From NCBI RefSeq assembly GCF_901000735.1, contig NC_081543.1, forward strand, positions 14,597,574 through 14,661,573: a stretch of DNA of 64,000 nucleotides, in the 5' to 3' direction. Source of the stretch: Corylus avellana. Lineage: Eukaryota; Streptophyta; Magnoliopsida; Fagales; Betulaceae. A model generated the notes under the pieces. It was not told the origin of the DNA, did not search any database, and worked only from the letters and a program-made list of their open reading frames with translations. The translations under genes were made by a program, and so were the position numbers. Below, one piece after another: positions 46,301-58,300 of the stretch. Positions within the stretch are counted from its first letter, which is position 1. Every line of letters begins with the position of its first letter.

Positions 46301-49300
46301 AAACAATAGTGTCAACAGAGTGGTTGATCTTCTGTTTTTCTGGTCAATACAATATACGCAAAGTGATTTAACCCTTTTGGCACTCTTGTATCACACGATA
46401 ACCCTAATGAATTATAATGTGAGCTCTTAAGCAGATTTCAAATTGTCTACTATTAAGCAAAAAGATAAAAAGAAGGGGGGGAAAAACAAGTCTGAACTAG
46501 TAAACGATTGCTGCAACAGCACCAATCCCCTGTGGGTAGAGAGCAGCTTTGGCTAAAGATATGCACATACAATAGGAATGGTTTTAATGCCCTCCATTCA
46601 TAATTTGTACAATTGAGTAACTCTTAATATTCTAATTGTCTAGAATCTCTTAGCTAATTACAAATATATTTATTTTATGTGGATATTACCTTTCAAAATC
46701 TGAAAATAAATTCCTTTTGCCACGCATTATAGTTATTCATTATCAACCATGTTTTATGTTTTCGTTATAAACTTCACTTCTGGTTTGACAGGTAATCCGA
46801 TTGGATGCTTTTCAGCCCCCCTAAAGCAGATGGCAGGAAACATCCAAGATGGTTCACATTCACATGATTATGTTAATAAATTGACCTTGATTGACTTGTC
46901 ATCAACAGAATCTATGGTGAATGTTATTTTTTAGATTTTGTCATTGCTTTTCTTCTTATATCTAAGGTTGAATACATTGTTGTATCCTTTATAGGTTGAT
47001 CTTGAAGTAACCTTCAAACAATTTTATTCTTAGGTTTTTTTTTTGATAAGTAATAAAAAAATAAAAATAAAAATAAAAATAAAAAATAAAATAAAAAATA
47101 AAAATTATTCTTAGCTTAATGATGCTTATGTACAATATGGTGCAGAGTGATAAATGTGAAGGCTCATGCGGGAGAATAAGATGTGCTATACTCCTGTCAC
47201 CCAGATCTGAAGTTGACAACAGTAATCAACCTGCAATTGGTGACAGAAAATCTGGGCATATTCAGATTAGCCCAAGCAGAGAAGGGCCTTGGACTACTGT
47301 GAGGTTAAACTATGCTGCACGTGCTGCTTGTTGGCGGTTTGGCAATGATGTTGTTGCCAGTGAAGTAAGTGTCAAAGATGGGAACAGATATGTGAATATT
47401 AGGTCTTTGGTTTCAATACGTAACAATACAGATTTTATACTTGATTTGTACCTTGTATCCAAAGCTTCCACTGAGAGAATGAGACCACAAGATGATGCAA
47501 GTAACCCTAAATGCTTACAAATTGATGGTAACAGAGTTCAAACAGATGAGTATTTTGAAACGGAAAAGTATGACCCAACCATTGGCTGGGTTGGGTGCTT
47601 GGTTCAATCTAGGCAAGATATTTCAGAAGGCGGAAGCTCCCATCAGGTGAGTTATTATTAAAGCTGTTTCTCACATGCCTTAGGACATTTGTCATGTACG
47701 CTTCTTTTTTCTTTTCTGTTCTGTTCTTTTTTTTTTTTCAACTCTTTTTCCTCACCATATGATGGATGAAAATTTTATTTTTGTGAATAATCATGTCCAA
47801 AGCCCCCAATAAACCAAAATCTCACTATCACACAAAAGAGATTCTTTCTCAAAGGAGAAAACAAAAGAAAAGATAAGAATATGAACTTTGCTTTTGCTGA
47901 GACAAACAGTAGCTTTGTTTTCTCTCTTTTTCTGTGCCAATCCCTGTTTTTATCTCTCTTGAGACTTCTCCAAAAGGCTGTGTGGCACTTCCAAGAAAAA
48001 AGAAAAAATGATCTTACTATCGTACAGAAACCCACTCTCTCATTGTGCCACACGACTTACAAAACTGAGAAAAACCTGTTGTGCAGCTAGAAAGTCTCTT
48101 TGTGCAGCTCTGTTTCTTTTTGCTACACACAATACAAAGAATGGTCGAATACCTTTGTTTTATGGAAGTCGGCAAAGGATAAAAAGTCCAACACCAATTA
48201 GAAAGAATAAAAGCAGTGGGTCCAACATGACTTAATGAGAGTGAAAAGTCATACATCAACACTTCCATCATTTTACAGTTCTTTTTCTTTGGGAAAAGGA
48301 ATTTTATCATTGAAAAAAAATTATTAAAGAAGGAAGCATAAGAAACCCTTCAAACGGAGTGGAAAGAGAGCACTGAAAATACCATAAGAAGTGGACGTAT
48401 AAGGAGTACCAAATTTTTGGTGGGTTAAAATCGCCCCTACAGTGTTGCAGTGTGATGACTCCCTCTTAGCTATAAAATTTGCCACTTGTGTGAAACTTAT
48501 CTGGCACGGTGGCACCTACTCTGTGTCTTAGGAGGCATGGTCTAAAATCTCTTGCATCACCATAATGTAAAAGAATGAACAACCATCAGGTCATAATAAC
48601 AGGAAAGTTACTCCTAATATCAGATCATTTGAATCCATGAATGAGGCGTCTAACTCTAAAAGATCCAATCCCCATGCTTTCATTTCTACCATTTACTTGA
48701 GTAGTAAAAATATAATGTTGTATACCTACTGAATCTTTGAAGACTCCTTTTTAATGTAAAAGAATGAAAGTCAGGAAAGTCAGCTTCCCTGACTTTCTTT
48801 TTATGTTCTCTTTTTATTTTTCTTCTTCTTAGTCGCTCTCTTGTATACTCCCTGTGTACTAGGGTTGTGCCCCTCGGTGCTTTTGATTAATACTTCTTTA
48901 CTTATCAAAAAAAAAAAGAATGAAGAGCCACCAATTCATAATGGATATAGGGATTCATATTGAATATAATCAGAAATTCTAGCTTGAACTTAACCTAGAA
49001 AAAGGATCATTCTATCCTATTTTGAAAATATGCTACCAATCAATCCGTGCAGAAACTGTGTTTTCAAACTAGCATATAGTAATTCCAGCTTTTTAGTTCT
49101 AACAGTCACATAATTTAGAAGTTATTTCAGAACCATGGCACTTTTAGAAATTTCAATGACTGAATTTGGAGCTGCTGGCATGTGTCTAATCTCCATCAGT
49201 TATGCAGGCAATCTCTGGAGTTGAGCTACCATCTGGTTGGGAATGGATTGATGATTGGCATTTGGACGAGACATCTAATAATTATCCTGATGGTTGGGCT

Positions 49301-52300
49301 TATGCACAAGATGTTCAAAGTCTAAAATGGCCTGATTCTCTTGATACTTCGAAGTTTGTGAACCATGCAAGGCAAAGGAGATGGATCAGAAGTAGGAAAC
49401 AGATATCATTTGAGTTAAAGCAGGACATATCTATTGGACTATTGAAACCCGGAGACACTGTGCCCCTTCCTCTCTCTGGCTTGTTGCAATCTGGAATGTA
49501 TGTCTTGCAATTAAGGCCTTCTCATCCTACGAATTCTAATGAGTATGCTTGGAGTTCTGTAGTGGATAGGCCTGGTGAACTAGAGGATTCTGATAACACA
49601 AAAGTAAGTTCTGAAATATGTTTGTCAACTCTTATTGAGACCGAGGAACTGTTATACTGCACCCAGATAAGTGGAACTTCATCAAGTGGTTCCCATAAAT
49701 TGTGGTTCTGCTTGAGCATACATGCGACAGAGATTGCGAAAGACATTCATTCTGATCCTATTCAGGACTGGACTCTTGTCGTAAAGTCCCCATTGTCTAT
49801 TAGCAATTTTCTTCCCCTTGCAGCTGAATATTCTGTTCTTGAGATGCAACCAAGTGGTCATTTTGTTGCCTGCTCTAGAGGAATATTTGGTCCAGGAAAA
49901 ACTGTAAAGGTTTACAGTGCTGACATAAGAAATCCTTTGTTTTTTTCACTGCTTCCGCAAAGAGGATGGCTGCCTATACATGTAAGATTTCTAGTCCTTG
50001 TTCTCTAGTGCTGCAATGCTGTCTTTATCGTGATATGATCGTAATCACATTTGACCCTTGCATTTTTTGGGTTGTCATAGGAAGCTGTTCCTATATCTGA
50101 TCCTCATGGAGTTCCATCCAAAACAATAAGTTTGAGAAGTTCAATATCTGGAAGGTTCTAATAGATGCTACCTTATTTATCTCAAATTTATTAAGTTTTG
50201 TTTATTTTTAAATTTTTGCTTATATATTGAAGTCTTTTCTTTATGTTGTCTAATGTGCTCCTAAACTATGGCATATACAGGATTGTTCAAATCATTCTTG
50301 AACAAAATTATGACAAAGAACGACCATTGCTGGCAAAGATCATTAGAGTCTATGCTCCTTATTGGTTTGCAGTTGTTAGATGTCCCCCACTTACATTCAG
50401 GCTTCTAGATTTGCCAGGAAAGAAACATACATGGAAGTTTTCTTTTCCTTTTCAGTCTAAGAAAACAAATGAAGTATTATTTGAGGAAATAACTGAAGAG
50501 GAAATATTTGAAGGTCATACAATAGCTTCTGCTTTGAATTTTAATACATTGGGACTTTCGGTGTCTATTGCTCAATCTGGTGAGGAACGGTTTGGACCTG
50601 TTAAAAATCTTTCTCCCCTTGGTGACATGGTATTGCCTATATCAATCTTATATGATGACATAATATTTAAGCAAGGAGAGAATGTTTGTTAAGGTCACAT
50701 TTCTTTTCTTGTTAGGATGGATCATTGGATCTCTATGCATATGATGCTGATGGCAATTGCATACAGCTTTTTATTTCTACAAAACCATGCACATATCAAT
50801 CTGTTCCTACGAAGGTAATTAAGAAGTTAGGAGCTTCTTATTCATAATGTTATCTAGTTGTTGACTTTTCTCTGGGCTATGTAAATGTTGTTTTTGACTT
50901 ACTATCCTCTTCTTAGGTCATTTCTATTCGACCATTCGTTACATTTACAAACAGACTTGGCCAAGACATGTTTATTAAGTTTTGCAGTGAAGATGAACCA
51001 AAGGTTCTTCGCACGTCTGATTCAAGAATTTCCTTTGTACATCGTGAAACCGGCAGTTTAGATAAACTTCAGGTTAGGGGACTGGTTATTGCTTCAATAC
51101 TGTCAACCTCTTCTGCATGTTTCGCCACTCATCCTTGTGGCTTTACTTTTTTACTGAGTTTCTCACCTTTGTATTTAGCTCAATATATTACATTTATTGT
51201 TGGATCTCTATCTCCTTTACCCTTCCTTGAATGATAGTAACTGTCAAAGTTGATATTATATGGAGTTTTAAATGCTTCGCGACATTGGCATTTTTTTGGT
51301 AAGCAACTTGATAGTTTTTAGCAAGAGAATGAAGTTGTTTGTGGTGGGAAGGCTCTATTAGTTGGAGCATATAATGTCTCCCATGATAAGTGTGAGATTC
51401 CTGTGGTAGAGTGGCTCTAATAGTATTACATGATGGTGTAAGTGTTTTCTTCCAATCCTGATATATTAAGGCACTGTGGTTTGTATTTGAATTTTTTTTC
51501 TTCAGAATCACTAAATTTAATGTGCAAAAAATATCTGATTCATGATTAACATACCTGCAATGATCATATGATAATCATAGAAAACTTACTTGTTGAGTTC
51601 TCATGACATACCATAGGTCCGACTAGATGATACCAATTGGTCATTTCCTGTTCAAATTGTAAAAGAGGATACCATTTGCCTGGTTTTGAGGGGGCATAAT
51701 GGTAATAGGAGATTTTTGAGGACAGAAATTCGGGGCTATGAAGAAGGATCACGTTTTATCGTTGTATTCCGTCTTGGACCAACCAATGGTCCTATCAGGT
51801 ATATTTCTGTCATGTTTGCTATGTACTACTTAACCTAGTATTTCTATATATGTAGAGTGACTAGCATGCAAAATATTTTCTTGAACAGAATTGAGAATAG
51901 AGCACTTGGCAAAATAATCAGCATTCGCCAGTCTGGATTTGGTGAAGATGCCTGGATTCAGCTGCAACCTCTTTCAACCACAAATTTCTCTTGGGAGGAT
52001 CCATATGGCCTAAAATTTATAGATGCTAAGGTTGTTGGTAATGATAGCGGTAGCATATGGAAACTTGATCTGGAAAGGACCGGGTTAATTTCTGCAGACG
52101 AACCAGAACTAGGATTGCAGTTCCTAGTTGTTGAAATGGGTGATATCAAGGTTGCCAGGTTCATGGATGACAGGAAATCGGGGTCAAGTTCTCATAAAGA
52201 GATTAGGTATCCATCGCATTCTGGAATCTTTGGAAATATTCACATGCAGAGCAAGAAGCAAAACAATGCTGCACCTATAGAGATTATCATCGAACTGAGA

Positions 52301-55300
52301 GTTTTTGGGGTTTCTGTTATTGACCATAGACCTAAAGAGCTTTCCTACTTGTACTTGGAGAGAGTTTTCATGTCATATTCAACTGGCTATGATGGTGGGA
52401 CAGCCAGCAGGTAAGAGCCATTTTATGCATGTGTTAATTCTATTCCCTTGACCCGAGGCACAGAAAAAAAAAAAAAAAAATCATGATGTCTTCTTCTCTG
52501 TCGGCACAATAAGCTTGTGGGTGTTTACACCATGATTGAACTAAAAGAGAGTCCGGTAGTTCTGCAAGATGGACATCACTGATTTTATGCTTTTCTTTCT
52601 CTCCTTTTGGGTGGTAGTAGACCATGTGACATTGTGGAGCTTTGCATGGTTCTGTTGTTTGGTTGGGGGCAGTCCACTCATCGACAACCTTAGCTTTGTT
52701 TAGTTCTTTCAATAGCTTTTGCATGTCTTTTAGAAATAAAGTACTGATTATGTGAAAACTAGTACATTTAGTTGGATATGTAAGGAGAGGACGCTAAGGG
52801 TCATGGAGCTGCAAATTTATCCTTTTTTTTCCATCATTTTGGCTCAACTGGTACCAGTCCTATGCTATTTTAAATTTATGTCAATATCATTGAGGCATCA
52901 CTGTAAACCTTTTTTTTTTTTTGAGTGGTCTCAAGTGGGGGAGGGAAGAGTCGAACCAGTGACCACTGTTTCACAAGCCTGAACCTACCCTTTTCCACCG
53001 AGCTATCACTTAGGGTTAAGGCAGTGGCGTGACTCTGGAATGGCTTTAGGTTTTTTTTCTTTTTTCGCCTTACGGAAAACTATCTGTTTAGATCTTTACA
53101 ATCAAAACATCTGTCTTCTATAATTAGTATATTCTTTAGTAGAAACTTCAGATGAACTTCATTATGAGTAGTCATGCTATATACATAAACAGTTGTGGAT
53201 AATAATGAGATAAAATCCTGTTTTTTATTTATCAAAAAAATAATGAGATGATATCCTTCCATATAGGATAAGAGAAGTTTTTCTATTACACTTTTTACTG
53301 TTCACTTTTCTCCATTTAATTGAGGCCTTGCTTCTATTAATTTTTTAATTAATTTCAAAGATGATGCTTCCAGTAGACAACCTCTGTTTGTCTTTTGTTT
53401 GTGCCAGGTTCAAGCTGATACTGGGTCATCTGCAGCTTGACAACCAACTCCCACTAACAGTAATGCCAGTGCTCTTGGCACCTGATCAGACCCCTGATGT
53501 GAATCATCCAGTATTCAAGATGACTATTACAATACGCAACGAGAGTCCTGATGGCATCCAGGTGTACCCATATGTTTATATACGGGTAATGCTTCACTAA
53601 AAAGATGCTTAGAATGTGCTTTCTTCAATGTATGCATGAAGGTATATGTCCATCTCATCAATACCTATTTTGACATAATAGGTAACCGAGAAGAGTTGGA
53701 GGCTAAATATTCATGAACCAATTATTTGGGCAACGGTGGATTTTTACAAGAATCTTCAGCTAGATCGTATACCCCAAAGTTCAAATGTCACAGAAGTCGA
53801 TCCTGAGATACGTATCGAGTAAGAATCTGATTTTCTTCCCACAAATCACAATTATCTACCAAAAGTGAAATTTTGCTATAGATTGTCCAAAAGATTGCCT
53901 AACACGCAATTTAGTCAAAATTGTTAGCTGACTAATGGCTGAGATCGGTGTTGTTTGCCATAATATCCAGCTCCTGTGTTAGTCTTCATGATTTCTGTTT
54001 TATCATGTTTCTCTTTCATGTATGGTTGTCTAGATCCAAATGTTAAAGTATTGATTAAATGATAAAATTTATCCATTCCTATTAACTTAAGCTTTTGGGA
54101 TTAGTAGTGATTTAACATAGTATTAGAGCAGAGGCCCTGAATTAGAACCTTGTTTCCCTCCTTCACCTCCCATTTCAATTAAATATTCTACATGTTGGAC
54201 ATTTCCTATTAAAAGGGAATTTGAGCCCACACCTGAGGGAGAATATTGAACTATTGATTAATTGATTAAATTTACTCTTTCCTATTAGCTTAAGATTTTA
54301 GGATAAGTAGTAATTTAACACTAAATACCAGAAAATTTAGTTGGTTGACTATCTAAGACTTGTATGAGAGCTAAAGTTTCTTTCTCTCTCTCTCTCTCCC
54401 TCTCTCTCTCACACACACACTTTTTACCTATGGCTATTTACAATTTCCTTCCTTTGTATCATAAAGTGTGATTATAAAAAATAAAAATGTCTTCAATGCT
54501 TCAATAAAACTTGCCATCTCAGCAATGATGCTAACTTGGCAGTTTTTCTTGCATAAACTCGTCCTGCAGACTTTTGACCATGCTGTGTGCATGGGATGCT
54601 TCTGTTAAGATACTTGGATCATCAGACTCGTGTTAATTGCTCAAAAATAGACTCACATGTTGGAATTATTGCTATTCTGAGTTGCGATGCAAGAATAGTA
54701 GTACGTCTACTAGTGGTAAAATAATATTTTGCGAATAGATTTGGAGATCTTATGATATGTTTTTTTTTTTCAGCCTAATTGATGTTTCAGAAGTGAGGCT
54801 GAAGGTGTCACTAGAGACAGCACCAGCTCAGAGACCACATGGGATTCTAGGAATTTGGAGCCCCATATTGTCAGCTATTGGAAACACATTCAAGATTCAG
54901 GTAGGTGGCTAACTTATCTGGGCAGCCAGATTGCTTCCATATTGCATATTCAAATTCTTCTATGCTATTTATAATGGGATGTAAGATGTTCACCAATGTT
55001 CAATTTTCCCTTTTTTGGTTTGGAGTGGATTTACTTAAACAAGATACGCCAAAGGTTAGATGATACTTTTAGCTTTTGGTGTGCTTTACATGCATTTGGC
55101 CGACAACTTAATCTAAACTTTACAATTATTAATAAGGTGAAAATTTCTAAAATTACCTTTATTTTATATTAAGAGAAATGCTACTCAGCATTCTCAAGTA
55201 GCATTCTCCTAGTATTCTTGTCTGTGGCACATTCACATCTACTTGTTCTTTTAAAAGAAAAAAGCAAAACAAAAGCAAAAAAAAACAAAGAAAATGCTAG

Positions 55301-58300
55301 GAGAATGATACCTGAGAATGTTGAGTAGCATTTCTCTTTATATTAAAGAAGACAACTTTTAATGAGATTTTTGTTTGCTTCTAAGAGAAGATAAGAGTAA
55401 TATAAGAAATTGATTAAGAGTACTTTGGGATGTCTAAAAATGGAAAGTGAAACATTTAAGTTGTGATGGAGGGATTATTTTGTTTCCAATAGCAAATCCA
55501 GTATGTTCGTCTCATTCTCTTATGTTTTGAAGCTGTTTCGGGTTTGAGAGTGAATCTGGGAGAGTCAAAGATTGTGGCCATTGGTGAGGTGGAGAACATT
55601 GGGGTTTTAGCTAATATCCATGGGTGTAGTGTTGCCAAGTTGCCTATGAAGTATTTGGGTCTCCCTCTTGGGGCGCCGTATAAGGATACGATTATGTGAA
55701 ATGAAGTGATCGAAAAGATGGAGCGTCAGATGGCAGGTTGAAAGAGAATGTATCTTTCTAAAGGAGGTCATTTAACTCTCATTAAGAGCACTTTGGCTAA
55801 TCTTCCGACTTACTTTTTGTCTTTGTTTCCGATTCCAGTTAGTGTAGCTAAAAGAATTGAGAAAGTCCAAAGAGATTTCTTGTGGGGAGGAATGGGAGAT
55901 GAGCCTAAGTTGCATCTTGTAAGTTGGAACCAAGTTTGCCGCCCTCTACGCTTTGGTGGTCTTGGCATTCGGAAGTTGCACCAGTTTAATCAAGCTCTTT
56001 TGGGGAAATGGCTTTGGAGATACGCAAATGAGAACGGGGCTCTTTGGTGTAAGCTGATCAAAGCTAAGTATGAAGACCAAGAAGGTGGGTGGTGCACGAA
56101 GGAGGTTTCGGGTTCTCATGGTGTGGGTCTATGGAAGCATATTCGTAAAGGGTGGAATTTTTTTGCCAAAGGTATTCGGTTTGAGGTGGGGGAGGGTTCG
56201 AAAGTTCGATTTTGGCATGATATTTGGTGTGGAGACAATTCTTTGAAGCAAGTCTTCCCGTCCTTATTCAGTATCGCCAGACACAAAGAAGCTTGGGTGA
56301 AGGATAATTTTGTGGGGAGGAATGGGATTGTTGAGTGGGATGTCATTTTTATTTGATCGGTCCAAGATTGGGAGATGGATTTGGTTTCTCCTTTTTTTGA
56401 TCGGTTGTATTCTTGCAAGGTTTCCCTAGGCAGTGTAGATCGTATTTGCTAGTCTTCTTCTAAGAAGGGCAAGTTCGAGGTTAAGTCGTTCTACAAGGCC
56501 GTGTCCATTTCTAATCAAGAGGAGTTTCCTTGGAAGAGCATCTGGCGTACTAAGGCGCCCCAGGGAGTGGCTTTTTTTGGGTAGACTGCGGCCTTAGGCT
56601 AAATTTTGACTCACGATACACTGCGTAAGAGAAGCATAGTGGTAGTGGAGTGGTGTTGTATATGCAAGAAAACCGAAGAGTCAGTCGATCACCTTCTTCT
56701 CCACTGTGAGCTCGCAAGTACTCTTTGGCACACGATTTTTAAGCGGTTTGGGTTGCATTGGGTCATGCCTTGCAGGGTGAGGGCCTTGTTTGATAGCTGG
56801 TGGTCGGGAGGGCGATCTCGAAGCGCGGTTGTGTGGAAGATGATCCCTCTGTGTCTTATGTGGTGTATTTGGAATAAAAGAAATGCTAGATGTTTTGAAA
56901 ATTCCACTAAGACCATAGAGAAATTGACTCATTTTTTCTTCCTTACTCTTTACTCTTGGACGGCCGCTTGGCTAGCTCCTTTAGTGATTAGTTTTTCTGA
57001 TTTTCTTTTTCATTTCTTTCCCTCATAGGCGCTCTCTGTTTATACTTTTCGTGTATGTGGGTTGCGCCCCTTTGCGCTTTTTATATCATTATTACTTATC
57101 AAAAAAAAAAAATAGCAAGCTATGCATGACACCTTAGAAGTGCCTTAAGAGAACCCAGCGGAATGACCCAAATTCACTTGTGGAAGCCTTCCCCCCGACT
57201 GCATCCTGAGTAGGGGTTGGCATTGATTTGATTGGGCCAGAAACCCTTCATTCCGACTTTCCGACTTGATAGAAGTCGGAAACCAAAATCTTAATCCGAG
57301 CCGACCTGCATATTAGGAGGGTTCTGAGCCAAGTGGATGCCAATAACGATCTTCAGCTTGGAAGCTGGGTCAGATGTATGTGTGTGCAACATAGGCAGTG
57401 GAGGCCAGTGGAGTCATCGGTCCAAGCAGATATCTGCTTGCCCAAGTCTTTTTTGGTGGAGTCCTCGGCCACTGCCCACCCACAAAGCTTGTTATCATCA
57501 TCGGCCCTTTTTCGATAGATCTTGTTAAACAGTTTCAGCTTTACTGGTTTCTCTCTTCAGATCTTGTTCCAGATCTGTTCCATAGTTTTTTTTTTTTTTT
57601 TCTTAACTTAAAGCTGGGTTTGATGGATTCAGTTTTCTGAACACCCATTTCCAACTTCCGACCTGACATGCGTCGGAAGAAGAAAAAGACTCTTCCGAGC
57701 TTTAATCCAACACTTGTCGGAAGTCGTCAGGTCAGTTTCTGCAGGTATTTGCCTCCCCTAATCCTGAGTTTCTGTTATATATACGCAAGAATATGATGGA
57801 ACCAGACTATTGTTTTCTTACTGCCTTCTATAAGGTTAACTTGGAGACAAATGGCACTTTTTATGCTAGCCTACTCTACTGATCTGGCTGCAGGCAATGC
57901 AATCTACCATTTATCATTGCTGCTGAGGTTTTGATATATAAATTGATGGAAAAAGCGTTTACTTCTGGCATATTTATAAGCAAAGACCTCCCGAAATGCC
58001 TTTTTTTTTTCTTTTTTTTTACAAATAATTCATTAAAAAATGCACAATAAAGGGATGCTATCTTAGTACAGGGAAGTATATAGGAGAAACACCCAAAAAT
58101 AAAAAGTACCATCTAAAATTCAAAAGATCTGAAACCTCCCATCACCAATATAATGCTTGATAAGCCTAGTGCCTGAGCTTGAGAATCGGCTCCAAGGGTA
58201 GTCCATTGGTTGCTCACTAAAATCTTCAGAGTATAAAGAAATCTAATTTCTAGTTTCTGAAATGAAACTCTCCTACAAAGGACAAACTTCTTACTGTCTT

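Noticed and set aside
52909..53016. Possible tRNA gene with A and B boxes on the minus strand
   Set aside because: It is followed by poly-A and an extra body and does not fold as a clear cloverleaf by eye; a SINE head explains it better.
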